Part shown: piece after piece, positions 22,461-34,311 of the stretch
Layout: every line of letters starts with the position of its first letter
Numbering within the stretch: position 1 is the stretch's first letter
Origin: Orobanche coerulescens
Lineage: Eukaryota; Streptophyta; Magnoliopsida; Lamiales; Orobanchaceae
Direction: 5' to 3'
DNA length: 64,000 nt
NCBI GenBank assembly: GCA_033398695.1
Contig: CM065804.1
Span: 13,253,001-13,317,000, forward strand
Made by a program: the position numbers and the translations under genes
The notes under the pieces: model-generated
Told to the model about the DNA's origin: nothing
Seen by the model: the letters and a program-made list of their open reading frames with translations, nothing else
The model's database searches: none

Positions 22461-23399
22461 ATTGCCCCGACCTTGCTCCTATGTTGAAGACATGGGGCGA
22501 GGTGGTTCTTGGCCGGTGATCGCGTCTCGGATGAGGACGGGCGATCTGAGCCGACTTAGGACTCGGACTTGGGCTTAATCATGGTCGATTGGCTTAGCTA
22601 TCTTTCGGTCTTGTACCGCAAAAACAACATTGGCGATCCCCACGGAAACTTGGTGGTTTCGTTTGCTTGAGGAATCGTGCACGCCGCGGAGATCGATGGA
22701 CCGACCCCATGACCGTGTCTTGGTGCACAAAGACAATGAGTGCCTCGTGACTCACTTTATTATGAGGGTCCTCTGTTAGCCGCGCCGCCTTGTTTTTAAA
22801 CGAAAGGCGTGCGGTCTCGGTCTAGAGGAGTCCTTGCGCGGGCGTCGTCGATGAATCAACTCCACGCCCGCGGCTTGTTAGCTCTGCTTCCACCTCGGCC
22901 AGCCATGGAGATGGCCGACCTCGACGGTGTACGTTGAGACGGGGTTGTGGAATGAGTCCACTGATTAATTTTGGAGGGCCCTCCGACTACGCCGGCCTCG
23001 TATTTAAACGAAGGCGGGCGATCTCGGCCGAAAGGGACCTTGCATGGCCGAAGCAGCCGGTTCCATCGACTGCCCGGGCCATGGCTGTATGATGCGCGGT
23101 GGAGGCGATCTTAGGCCTTAGTCCGTCATGTTATATCTTGGATGTAGATGGCGATCGTGTCCACCGGGTTCTTGATGATGTTGCGATCGGCCGGAAGGCG
23201 CGATCGTCGCTCGGCGGCCGATCGCTTTATTCGTAGGTCGAAATTGGCGATCGGGCGGCGGCTAGTCGCTCATGTTAGAATGGACTGTAGGCGGTGATCG
23301 AGTCCTCCGGCTCTGCTGGGTAGTAGCGATCGTGCTGGGAGACTGGTGGTCGTCGCGCGGGTGCCGATCGTTCTACTCCTAGGCCAAGAAGACGCCTTT

Positions 23400-24580
23400 G
23401 CCTGGACAGGAAGTCTGCGGCTCTGGCCCTAAGGCTGCGTAGGTCGTCGGTAGGGTCTTCGTGAGATGCCCGAACATAGGCGAAGCCACGAAAACCTCTT
23501 AGGACCGCGTAGAGGGCGGTCTCATCGCTACGGGCTCGCCGTTGAGGATGATCATGTCAACCCGGTCGATGTAGTCCGAGTCGGACTCCTGTTCTCCTTG
23601 CACGATCCGCCACATGCGATGGGGACCTTCGGCCGAGCGGCCTGGTGGCGAAGTATTCGTGAAGACGTGCGCCGGCTCGTTAAAGGAGCCTATGGACCGA
23701 GGTGGCAATGAGGTGTACCACCGGTGGGCGAGGTCGTCTAGTGTCGAGGGAACATTCGGCACTGGTCGCGTCCGATGCCCCACACCCGGTCATGTAGATG
23801 TTGAACTTGTGCAGGTGTGCACGGGGTCCGATCGCCCTTGGTACACGGGTGTCTTAGGAGGGCGATCGTGTGCCGCACCGGGCGAGCTCGATATCGATCG
23901 CGAGCGGCTCGCCGGGCGGGAGATCGTCCCGTGGCGCTTGCCGGATTGCAGGAGCACCTTCATGTCGTCAATCTGACGTTGCATTGCGGCGATCGCCGCG
24001 GCTCGGCTGCTTGCGGATCGGCTTTGGGAGCAGGGGCCGAGGCGATCGTGTACCGATCTCCGGACCCCACTGCTGCCGACCTCGGGAATTTGGCGAGAGG
24101 GAGCCAGGCGGCTGGATCGTCTTGTGGGAGCCGGGTAGGCCGAGCTCCTGGTGACGGACACCAACTCCGCTGCCTCGTAGGCCGGGCCGACCGCCCGGCC
24201 GCTGTGTCGGGTCGCCGCCTGTGCGATCGAAGACAGACGTGCCCAGGCCGCGAGCGCCTCTTCTTGCGGCGAGAGCCTCCCGGCACTTGTTCGGCAAGAA
24301 GGCCTTAAGCTTCCGCTTGAACTTCCGGCGAGAGACCGGGGGCGTAGCCGAGGCGCGTCCGAGAGCACTCCGTCGCTCCCGTAGACGGCCAAGGCCCCTT
24401 CGATCTGTTCCTTGGTTCGAACCGATCGAGCGAGAGGCTCGGGCCGCCTTCCCGGACGTGGTCGAGCGCCTCCGGCCGCGGCGGCTACCTTCCACCATCG
24501 GGCCGCGGCTGATCGGGACGGAACAGGGTCTGGCCGGCCGGCGGGCCGCTTTCTTCGACGCGGATGCGAAGACATGATTT
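23400..24580 (-). pseudogene. Element E gag remnant
   Basis: On the minus strand, 23790-24575 is open for 261 codons rich in Arg, Ser, Ala and Pro. It includes a coiled segment (AAIAAMQRQIDDMKVLLQSG) typical of the N-terminal part of Tat-type gag. The next frame (23499-23783) carries the Retrotrans_gag signature: LDDLAHRWYTSLPPRSIGSF, then IVQGEQESDSDYIDRVD. The frame breaks near 23785 and the protein fades left of 23450. Gag would form the capsid. With no enzyme genes the element could only have moved in trans. The stretch 22473-23400 is GC-rich and shows no identifiable domain. Confidence 0.65.
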
Positions 24581-24675
24581 GAAGGATTTCTTTTGAAGTG
24601 CGGTGAGTGTCACTTCAAATATCCGCCCGAGAACTGAGTGTTCTTCGGACGTAAGTGTAAAAATCGAGGTTGGAT

Positions 24676-24693
24676 CCCCTTCTTCTAGCGCCA
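24676..24693 (-). other. Element E primer binding site
   Basis: Minus-strand TGGCGCTAGAAGAAGGGG lies two bases from the 5' LTR, a form seen in Tat-like elements. The tRNA was not identified with certainty. Confidence 0.65.
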
Positions 24694-24695
24694 AT

Positions 24696-25655
24696 TGTTG
24701 TTGCCCAAAATATTTATCCGAAGATTAATACTGCTGGAAGACGGACAACAAACAAATGCGGGAGCACTTCCGAGAGAAGGTAAATAATACAAGATTTGCC
24801 GGGTTTGTTAGGCCCGGGCTTGAATGCTCTCGCGAGATGTTATTAATACAAATATTCGTGGATACAAGTATTAATTAGAGAAATCTAAATACAATGAGTG
24901 TAAAAGATCGTTGATCCGGCTCTTGAGCGAAGCTAGGTGTTCTTCGTCCCGCCGGTAATCTGCTCGAGGAGAAAAGGCCGGGAGAAGTAAGACCGAAAGA
25001 AAGCTGTTGCCAAGAGTTGGATGTTAGCCAAGAGCTGTATATTGTTTCTGTATTGAGTGCTTGAATCGTGAGATTGCCCCCGGGAAAATACAAGTGCAGG
25101 CTGCCTTGCTTATATAGGGACAATGGGTCTGTCCTTTTCTTTGCCGACGTCACGGCCATTTTAATATTCCGCCGATCGTCTGCCGGCCAATACTTTAATG
25201 GGGCGATCTCCTGGGCTGTCAGGCTAAAGTCCAAGGAAGATGCTGGCTGTCCGAATAAAGTCCAATGCAGTGGCTGGCGCCAGCTGGGCGGTCCAATAAG
25301 GGGCCATCACGTGTCCGGAGTCAGTCAACATGTGGCCCTACCGACAAGCTTTCGGCGGCCTGTCGGCTGGTGGAGGGAATCTGTCAGATTGTGGTCAATG
25401 GCCCGGGATTCGCGGATCTTGTCCCGGCCTTTGCACGTGGGGCCAGTCTTGAGGCTCGGCCTTTGCCGACTGGATGTCCGTCGGTGGTGATCGACCTGGA
25501 TGGTCTTCGGAGGTCGTCATCGGCCAGTGGATGGCGTCGCCGATCGGCAGGCTTGCCTTGGTCGCTCGGCAGTGACTCGGTCGCTCGGCCTGTAAGTCGG
25601 TCGCTCGGCCTCGGAGGCGATCGCCGGTCGGAAGGTGTTAAATCTTGACACAACA
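24696..25655 (-). repeat. Element E 5' LTR
   Basis: The right copy. A TATA-like box (minus-strand CCCTATATAAGC) lies at 25108-25119. Near its element-sense start it holds repeated GGTCGCTCGGC words (25550-25635). It differs from the left copy by many 1-4 base indels. Confidence 0.9.
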
Positions 25656-27003
25656 ATCTTTACCTTCTCTCTACTCAACGCCTTAGTTAACATATCAGAA
25701 CCATTATCATCGGTATGAACTTTGTCAAGTTCAAACAAACCATCCTCCAATGCATCTCGAATCCAATGATATCTGACATCGATATGTTTTGTTCTCTTGT
25801 GAAAAGTCGCATTCTTCGCTAAATGAATCGCACTTTGACTATCACAAAGAACCACGTAACGCCGTTGTCGTAAGCTCAGCTCTCGTAAAAACATTTTCAA
25901 CCATAAGAGCTCTTTACTCGCTTCCACCGCCGCAATATACTTGGCCTCCGTTGTTGACAAGGCAACACACTTTTGCAATCTCGATTGCCATGACACGGCT
26001 CCCCCCGCAAACGTCATCAAATATCCAGAAGTGGATTTTCTATTATCCTCGTTTCCTGCCATATCCGAATCGGAATATCCAACAAGCATCGCTTTCCCAT
26101 TTCTAAATATGATCCCCAATTTGGAAGTACCACGTAAATATCTAAATATCCACTTTACGGCTTCCCAATGCTTCTCTCCTGGATTCAACAGAAAACGGCT
26201 CACCACTCCCATGGCATGAGCAATGTCGGGCCTCGTACATACCATGGCATACATCAAACTCTCGACCGCGGAGGCATAAGGAACTCTATCCATTTCCTAA
26301 ATCTCTTCCTTTATCGTAGGGCAATCCTTGCTCGTCAATTTAAAATTGTTAATAAGAGGCGAACTAACAACTTTAGCTTTATCCATGTTAAAATGTTTAA
26401 GCACCTTCTTGATATATTGCTCTTGTGACATGTGTAATTTCCGGGATGCTCTATCCCGAGTGATTCTTATCCCAAGAATCTATTTAGCGGCCCCCAAGTC
26501 TTTCATGGCAAAAGACTTATTCAACTCTTTCTTCAAATTGGCAATCCTTTCGGTATTCTTGCCAACAATCAACATGTCATCCACATAAAGCAATAGGATA
26601 ATAAAATCATCATCTCCAAATTTTTTGGAAAACACGCAATGGTCCAGGGTCGTCTTCCAAAGAGCCTTGCTCCCCATAACCGACTCGAACTTTTATACCA
26701 TTGCCGTTGTGCTTGCTTCAAACCGTATAGACTCTTACGGAATCTACAAACACTTCTTTTCCCTTGACTTGAAACCCTTTGGGTTTCTTCATATATATCT
26801 CTTTATCGAGGTCTCCATGAAGAAATGCCGTCTTGACATCCATTTGCTCAATCTAAAGGTCAAGACTAGCCGCTATACCAAGGACCAATCGAATCGATCC
26901 TATCTTCACAACCGGAGAAAAAATTTCATCAAAATCAATGCCTTTCTTTTGACTAAAGCCCTTGACTACAAATCTAGCTTTATATCGGGGCAATGAACTA
27001 TGC
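25656..27003 (-). pseudogene. Element D reverse transcriptase and RNase H
   Basis: Copia RT is in pieces. The catalytic block LLYVDDMLIVG lies near 26570-26600 in a 65-codon frame (26480-26677). The N-terminal RT part up to 27003 is legible only with frame changes. The stretch from 26293 down to 25656 carries RT end and RNase H (PDIAHAMGVVSRF, GYSDSDMAGN, ALSTTEAKYIAAVEASKELLW, HIDVRYHWIRD). Its final codons (LTKALSREKVK) run into the element E insertion site, and the last few lie beyond it at 21483-21526. Stops and frameshifts rule out an active enzyme. Confidence 0.88.
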
Positions 27004-28985
27004 TACTCCGACTTCACCTTATACACCCATTTATTTCTCAAAGCTCTCTTGCCCTTCGACAACTTCACCAACTCGTATGTATTGTTCTCATGCAACGAAC
27101 TCATCTCGTCTTGCATGGCATCCATCCATTCCTTCTTGTTCTCATCCTCCATAGCCTCCTCAAAATATTCAGGCTCTCCCTCGTCGGTGAGTAAAACATA
27201 CTCATCGGCCGAATAACGAGTGGAGGGATGACGGTCCCTCGTCAACCATCTATGTGGAACAAAATATGGCATGTTCGTCATGGGTAGCTCGGGATGAACT
27301 CCATCGGTATTATCTTGTACCAACTCATCATTTTCACCGGCATCATGTTGTTCATCATTTTGGACGTCATCTCCACCGGGTGTCTCAACATGTTGTGGAG
27401 GAACGGGGTCCAAATCAATAAGATCATAATCATGTTGTGGATCCGACTCTCCATTCTCAACATCCTTCATCGTTTGATCTTCAACAAAAACAACATCTCT
27501 CGACCGAACTAGCTTCTTAGTCACCGGGTCATACAATCTATACCCGAACTCATCAAGACCATAGCCAATAAAGATACATGGCTTCATCTTGGAATCAAGC
27601 TTCGATCTCTCATCTTTCGGAATGTGTACAAATGCTTTATATTCGAAAACCCGTAAGTGGCGATATGAAATATCTTTATCGCTCCACACTTTGTCCGGGA
27701 CATCAAACTTCAAAGGAACACACAGCTTCAAATTAATCACATGAACCGCCGTATTCAAAGCTTCTCCCCAAAATGACTTTGGTAATCCGGCATGTGAGAG
27801 CAAACATCGAGCTCTCTCAACCAAAGTCCGGTTCATCCTCTCCGCCAAGCCATTAAGTTGTAGAGTCTTCGGTGGCGTCTTTTGATGTCGGATCCCTTGC
27901 TCTCGGCAATACTCATCAAAAGGCCCAGTGTATTCTCCACCATTATCCGTCCGAATACACTTCAACTTCTTCTCGGTCTCTCTCTCCAATGAGGCATGAA
28001 ACTGTTTAAAAACATCCAAAACTTGATCTTTGGTTTTTAAGGTGTATGCCCACACCTTCCTCGAATGATCGTCAATGAATGTGACAAAATATAGGCAACC
28101 ACCAAGCGTCCTAGTCTTCATAGGACCACAAACATCGGAATGTATAAGATCAAGAACATTTTCCTTCCATGAAAGAGTATGGCTCTTAAAAGTGACTCTT
28201 CTTTGCTTCCCAGCTAGACAATGAGAGCACCTTTTAAGATGTACATTGTGAACCCCGGATAGCACCTCCTTATTTGATAATAGCGCCATCCCTTTCTCGC
28301 TCATGTGATCGAGCCTCTTATACCATTGCTCTATCATGTCATTATTTTCAACTATGTTCACGGCATTAATCGTGACCTTTGGAAGTGTCACGTACAGTTT
28401 CCCTGTCTTCTCTCCTCTTCCGACAATCAAGGAACCTCGAGTGAGTTTCCACACTCCCTTGCCAAAACCGCTACAATAGCCATCATCATCGAGTAAGCCA
28501 ACGGAAATCACATTTAGCCTCATATCCTGAACATTTTTCACATTATGTAAAACAAGTTCCACACCGGTGTCGAACCTCAAGTGTACTTCTCCTACTCCAA
28601 CAATCTTGGATAATCCATCGTTACCCATCTTGACTATCCCATAGTCACCCGGAGTATAAGAGGAATAAAAATCCCTATGTGATGTAACATGACACGTAGC
28701 TCCACTGTCGACCACCCAACTTGAATCATCTCTGGCAAGATTCACCATGTCATAATCGCAACATACAAAGAACTTTTCGGTAGTAGTATTTACTTCGAAT
28801 TTTTCATTACTCCCACTCTCCTTCTTTTGAGTGTTTTCTCTGCCTTGGCGATTTTCCTTCTTTAATTGTTGGCAAAATTTCTTCATATGCCCTTTATTAC
28901 CACAATGGTAGCATTCAATATTGGCATACTTCCCCCTGGAATTACTTCTTTGTGTCCCTCTATACTCGGACCTCTGCTTTGACAT
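27003..28985 (-). pseudogene. Element D zinc knuckle, protease and integrase, 660 open codons
   Basis: The longest intact frame of the window. Residues 25-38 form a CCHC knuckle (CYHCGNKGHMKKFC). The protease site is VVDSGATCH near residue 92. A GAG-pre-integrase segment follows (WYKRLDHMSEKGM). The integrase core has HSDVCGP (first Asp), IRTDNGGEY (second Asp) and LNGLAERMNRT (Glu), so the D,D,E set is kept. The frame ends in the early RT region (ALRNKWVYKVKSE), where Copia pol should continue, so it is cut short by a stop or frameshift at 27003. A linker rich in Asp, Glu and Val (about residues 505-580) separates integrase from RT. Confidence 0.9.
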
Positions 28986-29599
28986 CTCCCCCGCCTTTCG
29001 GTAACAAGAACATCCGACTGTGACAAAGATCCCTGTGACTTTCTTCGGACCTCCTCATTCATCATGTTCCCCTTAGCAAGTTCCATCGAAATGACACCAT
29101 CAGGGGCAGAGTTAGACAACGACGTACGAAACGTCTCCCAAGTATTCGGCAATGTGCCCAACAACCACAAAGCTTGAACCTCCTCTTCGAATTTAATGCC
29201 CATTCCTGCAAGTTGATTAATTATGCCTTGGAATGCATTCAAATGATCCAACAGAGGAGTCCTATCTTGATATTTTAGGTTCATCATTTGTTTAATGAGG
29301 AATAGTTTATTATTCCCCGTCTTCCGAGCATACAATTGCTCGAGCTTGTGCCACAATTCTCGAGCGTCCTTTTCTCCACTAATATGATTGAACACATTAT
29401 CATCAACCCATTGTCGAATATAGACACACACTGGGCGATGCAAAATAGCCCAATCCGGGTCGGACTTGCCTTCCGGTTTGTCTTTGCTAAAGACAGGTAG
29501 ATAATAATCCTTCACATATAGAAGGTCTTCCATCTTGCCCTTCCATACATGGTAGTTTGAACCATTCAAATTCACCATTCTACTTGTATTGGATTCCAT
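28986..29599 (-). pseudogene. Element D gag (capsid part)
   Basis: The frame starts at the ATG at 29599, the first Met after the primer site (MESNTSRMVNLNGSNYHVWK). It has the UBN2/Copia gag pattern: LNGSNYHVWKGKMEDLL, then ARELWHKLEQLYARKTGNNK and LNAFQGIINQLAGMGIKFEE. It runs cleanly to about 28990, where a one-step frame change separates it from the zinc knuckle. In Copia elements gag and pol are one polyprotein, so this is probably a single disabling indel. Confidence 0.85.
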
Positions 29600-29642
29600 A
29601 TTACAATTGAGATAATACAACCACGAAACAAAAAATCCCGTA

Positions 29643-29654
29643 GCTCCAATACCA
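29643..29654 (-). other. Element D primer binding site
   Basis: Minus-strand TGGTATTGGAGC lies three bases from the 5' LTR and is close to the tRNA-iMet site TGGTATCAGAGC. Confidence 0.75.
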
Positions 29655-29657
29655 CTT

Positions 29658-30551
29658 TGTTGTGAAAAACGACACAAAAACGTCACAACAAAAAATGCGG
29701 AAACTCGTTTGACAACTTTCCCAATCTTCAGTTGTAACTTTGAGGTTACCAACAAGTAGAGTAAATCAAATACAACTCGACAAACAATACAAATGATATC
29801 TAAAACAATAAACAACGAGACACAATTTTTAGCGTGGAAAACCCCTCAAGTACAAACTATCACCAATTTTTAGCGTGGGACTGAAGCCGCTTAAATCCAT
29901 TATCACCAATTCACAATACACGATTCGTCCCTAGTACAAAGTAGAGGTATACAACGATAATCTTCAAATACTTGATAATAAACAATCTTCAAGTATTTGG
30001 AATACACAACAACAAGATCGAGAAAGAAAAACACCGTAAATAGCTTGCACAAAAAGCTAACAAAATACCCGAACTTCCGAACTCAAAACCTCGATCTATT
30101 CTGGTGAAAAGATTTGCCCAATCGCTATCAAGCTCTTGTCAAAATATCACGATGATCTGATCGATACAACTCCAGAAAATCGAACAAGTATTTCTCACTT
30201 TCTTTTCTCTCTTATATCTCTTTCTCTCCCGCGCGTCTTCTCTCAAAAGTGGTGAAGTTATAATGAAAAATGCAGAAAAATCGCTAAAAAAGAAGCCCCA
30301 AGGGTGGGTTGACTTCGGGGGCCGCGGCCGAGCAAGGTGTGCCCGGCACACTCGAAGTGGATCGCGGCCGGATGGTTTGCGCCGCGGCCCGAGTACTGCA
30401 GGGGAGAGGAATTTCATGGGGCCGCGGCCCGGAGTACAGTGGATGAAGGGTGAGTTGAGGAAAAATGTGTGCTGCGGCTCGGAGGGCTTGTGCCGCGGCG
30501 CAGAGTCCAGTCGACTCCGAGAAGACCTATATTTCGGAAATAACTCCTACA
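29658..30551 (-). repeat. Element D 5' LTR
   Basis: About 894 bases, ending CTCCTACA. It contains a local rearrangement near 29845-29885, where ATTTTTAGCGTGG appears twice relative to the other LTR. The palindrome array is at 30318-30512. Confidence 0.9.
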
Positions 30552-30556
30552 TGTTT

Positions 30557-31109
30557 GTCAATATTTTTATTGTTAGAGATGGATTTTGTTAGGATTTGGA
30601 GAGATTTTTTAGAGGAGAGAATCATGAGGTAGGGTTTGGTTTATTAGAATAAGATAAGATCTTGAAAATTGCATATAACATATGTTATGATGTATAGGTG
30701 TCGTAATGGCTGATATGTAGCGTATGTTATAGTGTAGTTTAGCGACCATAAATGGGTCCCGAGGCTACTGCATTTGGTTCGAAAATTGATTAGCGTATGT
30801 AATTTGATAGTCATAACATACGCTACAGTAACGTCCTTTACTCTATTCACCTAGCGTACGCTAGGATACCTAAAGGATTGGGAACAAAATAAAATATAGC
30901 GGCCATACATTGGCTTAGATAAAGGCGGTTAGGTATAGTGGAGGTTCAAGGATTTTAAGTAATAACTAGCAGCTATAAGGTGAGGGTCGTAGCGCAGCTA
31001 GATGACCAAATGAATAATGTGTTCCTCTTGATGATTTCTGTCCATTTTTAATGACCATTTTACTGTAAATGAAGATATGCAAATTTTAAAAATAATCAAC
31101 ATGTTCTAT
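30557..31109. other. AT-rich stretch with GCGTATGTTA-type repeats, no gene
   Basis: The first 80 bases continue the relic ORF interrupted by D. From 30660 to 30870 the words ACATATGTTA, AGCGTATGTTA, ATACGCTA and AGCGTACGCTAGG recur in both orientations. They recall the palindrome cluster of element A's LTR, so this may be a piece of a decayed LTR. No coding signal was seen. Confidence 0.4.
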
Positions 31110-32852
31110 TCCTAAATTCATCCTTATAAAATCAAATGATTCGCAATGGTTTTGTAAAAATACCTGTCAATTGTTCATCTATACCCACAAATTGGAGACG
31201 AACATTCCCGTTCTGGATATGATCACGAATAAAATGATGACGAATTTCAATGTGTTTTGTCTTCCTATGCAAAACTGAGTTTTTAATCAAATTTAAGGCA
31301 CTAGTATTGTCATAAAAATATGTGTATTTTTAAGAGTATTGACATAATCCAGTAATTGATTTTTGATCCATAATGCTTATGCACATGCACTTCCAGCAGC
31401 TATTCATTCGGCTTCAGCTGTGAAAGTAGCTACACTAGTCTGTTTCTTACTTCCCCAAGATATTAAACATGAACCCATAAAATGACAAGTTCCACTAGTA
31501 CTTTTTCTATAAATTTTGTCAAAATCGGTGTCACTATATTCAAATAGGTCAAAATCAATGCTAGAGGGAGATCATAATCCCAAACCAATGGTACCTTTCA
31601 AATAACAAAAAATTCATTACAACCAATTAAATGATATTCTTTTAGGTTAGCTTAAAATCTAGCACATAAACACGTTGCAAGCATGATATCAGGTTTGGAG
31701 ACAGTCAGATAAAGTAGGAATCCGGTCATACCTCGATATTGTTTCTGATCGACGGATTTACCTTTCTCATCTTTGTCAAGTTTTAAGGTAGACAGCACAA
31801 GGGTAGATATTTCTTTGCACTCTTCCATCTTGAATTTCTTTAACAGCTCGTTTACGTACTTTGTTTGATGAATAAATATTCCATCCTCGAGTGGCTTTAG
31901 TTGAAGACAGAGAAAGCATTTTAATTCTCCCATCATGCTCATTCCGAATTATTCTTTCATAAAATTTGCAAATTCTTGGGATAGGAATCGTTAGTAGCAC
32001 CAAATACAATATCATCGATATATATTTGGCAAACGAGCATATCTTTATCAAAAATCTTTACAAAAAGAGTATTATATACATGTCCTCTAGTATACCCGTT
32101 AGAAATAAGAAAAGTACTTAGTCTTTCATACCATGCTCTCGGCGCTTGTTTTAATCCATAGAGAAATTTATGGAACTTGTACACGTAGTCTGGATGATCA
32201 TAATCCTCAAAGCCCGGTGGTTGCTTGATATAAACTTCTTGTTGAATAACTCCATTCATAAAAGCGCTTTTCATATCAATTTGGCAAAGTTTGATCTTTT
32301 TATACGAACCAAACACGCATAGAAGACGAATTGCCCCAAGACAAGCAACTGGTGCAAAAGTCTCTTCGTAGTCTAGTTCTTCCTCTTGATTGTACCCTAG
32401 AGCGACTAGTCTTGATTTGTTTTTAGCCGAAAGACCGTTATCATCTGTTTTCACTTTGTGAACCCATTTAGTTTTGATGATTATTTTGTCTGCGGATGCC
32501 GGAACCAATTTTCATACTTTATTTCTTTTGAATTGATTAAGCTCTTCTTGCATAGCAATGCCAACTATCGTCGCTTATTGCCTCATCAAGAATCTTCGGT
32601 TCCATGAGGGAAATAAATGCATAATTATTTAAAAAATCATTTAGATTTCTCCTTGTTTGCACACCTTCACCAATTTCACCGAGAACTTGTTCTATTGGAT
32701 GATCTTTCACATTTACCCACTCTTTAGGAAGAGAGTGTATGGAGTTTTTTCAAGTTTCTCGGGATTTGTGTCAAGTTTGTCCATCTCTTTTGATGCTTCG
32801 AAAACTTCATTTGCGAGAATCATATCTATATCATCATCAAACCCAACCTTTC
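31110..32852 (-). pseudogene. Element F: SIRE-like Ty1/Copia RT and RNase H fragment
   Basis: The minus strand carries Copia RT in pieces. 31957-32508 has KTKWVHKVKTDD, YEETFAPVA, QIDMKSAFMNG, VYIKQPPGFED, FLYGLKQAPRAWYERLSTFL and YIDDIVFGATN. 31652-31942 has LQLKPLEDGIFIHQTKYV, KYRGM-type and SKPDIMLATCLCARF motifs. RNase H remains are legible to about 31110. FGATN and CLCARF are characteristic of the SIRE/Maximus group. The part upstream of RT (integrase, gag) is missing. The fragment stops at 32853, where an LTR-like sequence begins. No LTR of its own was located. Confidence 0.82.
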
Positions 32853-34311
32853 TGTTAGGATATGCCCTCGAATGCCACTCAGAGGATGAGAGAGTGAGAG
32901 CATTATATTGTAATTATGAACATAAATTGAATAAGATATTTATTATTGTTATATTATTGTATATCATTGGCATCGTGATTTGGTATATAGAATAATAGTC
33001 CTTGCGTTTGAGAGCAAATATTCCACTCCTTTGAAGATATGGAGATAGGCACTGCAAGTGTTTAGGGCCCGAATGCTTAACCGGTTCGCAAATCGATAAA
33101 ACTTAACTGGGCATTAAGTTTAGACAAGACTCGTATAACGTATACTTTGATATAGAGAGTGCATGTAATCACTAAGGGTTAGTGGACGCACACGTTATAG
33201 GTATACTAATGGGATTAGTGTATTCGGACGCGACTCACCTCGATTCAGTCACATGGATTTCACTCTAGGATAGTCAACTGAATCGAAAAGTTGTAACAGG
33301 TATACGTGAACCTTTGACGTTAGGATTTAGTAGGTGATATGCTTATGATATTAAGTTAGTCATTAGAGTAATTCGATCCAATCACTGGTTGGTGGGGTCA
33401 ACCTCGAAGTGCAATTTAGTGGGCAAGTAGCAATCTCTACTGAATACCAATATAGGATTCTTTCTCCTCTAAGTGAGTAGATAATTGTCCTATGCGGTTA
33501 GTGGCAAATGAAATCATGTATTTGGCCAAAGCATTTAGAGCTAGTTGTATTAGATACACGAGATCTCGGTGATCTCGGTTTATATTAACAAATGCACAGA
33601 GTTAAGTTACAACAGGGTTTAACACTACTGTGACCCTAATACTTGATCGGGACATATGATTGAAGAGTTTATACATATACGGTATTCATAACATAAAGGT
33701 TTCTGGAATGATCTATATCATTCATTCTCAGCTAGGTTACAGTGTAGGCCACGGGACTGGCTAGGTGGTGTTAACACTCATTGGATCCTCTCAATGCTAA
33801 CTGAGACGAACCTACAGAGTCGCGGCACATGAATTGACGCCGGATTATATTTAGCTTTTTCTCTCTTGGTTAATACTGGACACGAGGTGTCATTTAATTT
33901 ATTAGAAAAATTAAATTGGTCTAGTGAATTAAATAAATTACTGGGTAAATAATTTATTCATATTATTTCTTAGAGAATTTATATTTAATATAGTTAACTA
34001 ATTGGATTAATTATTTACATTAATATTAAAACGTATCAAGTTTATCTATAAGACTAGATATACGAGGGTTCGCTTTACGGACCGAAACGAACCAACTCCT
34101 CAAATTATCTCTCATGGCCGTCCCTCCCCTTTCCACTTGGTGGTTGATGATTTTTTATAATTAATTTTGTCTTTGTTAAGACATAATAATATGAGGGATA
34201 GACATTAATTATACATGGTGTATAAATTAATAAAATTTTATGGCATGTAATGCTGAGTGAGGTGTGTTGATGTTTATTATATAACATAGACTTCATCTTC
34301 CCCCGTAACAT
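32853..34311. repeat. Orphan LTR-like sequence, right boundary unknown
   Basis: It begins TGTTAGGATATGCCCTCG, a start typical of Copia LTRs, exactly where SIRE-like coding stops. The AT-rich middle repeats words such as TTAAATTGG and AATTTATT. It may be a solo LTR or the start of a truncated element. I could not find a matching CA end, a 5-bp duplication, a primer site or a second copy. No coding sequence was seen. Confidence 0.35.

Larger units (their letters stand above)
21527..25655 (-). mobile_element. Element E: non-autonomous, gag-only Tat-like Gypsy element
   Basis: LTRs of 934 and 960 bases (21527-22460 and 24696-25655), TGTTGTTGCCC to GACACAACA, with the perfect terminal repeat TGTTG/CAACA. 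ATCTT is duplicated at 21522-21526 and 25656-25660. The primer site TGGCGCTAGAAGAAGGGG lies on the minus strand next to the right LTR, so the element reads right to left. The 2.2-kb interior holds only gag-like sequence and no polymerase. It is strikingly GC-rich, with many CGATCG words, against AT-rich surroundings. Assignment to Tat/Retand-like Gypsy rests on the PBS and the gag motif. Confidence 0.85.
20534..30551 (-). mobile_element. Element D: Ty1/Copia retrotransposon carrying element E
   Basis: A minus-strand Copia element. Its LTRs start TGTTG and end CTCCTACA on the plus strand (20534-21464 and 29658-30551). The flanking duplication TGTTT at 20529-20533 and 30552-30556 fixes both ends. 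The minus-strand order is 5' LTR, primer site TGGTATTGGAGC, gag, zinc knuckle, protease, integrase, RT, RNase H, purine tract and 3' LTR. Integrase before RT is diagnostic for Ty1/Copia; the motifs look most like the Tork/TNT1 group. Element E interrupts the last codons of pol. One frameshift near the gag/zinc-knuckle border and several in RT disable it. Confidence 0.93.

Noticed and set aside
23817..24308. 163-codon plus-strand frame in element E
   Set aside because: A GC-rich shadow opposite the gag remnant; no motif.
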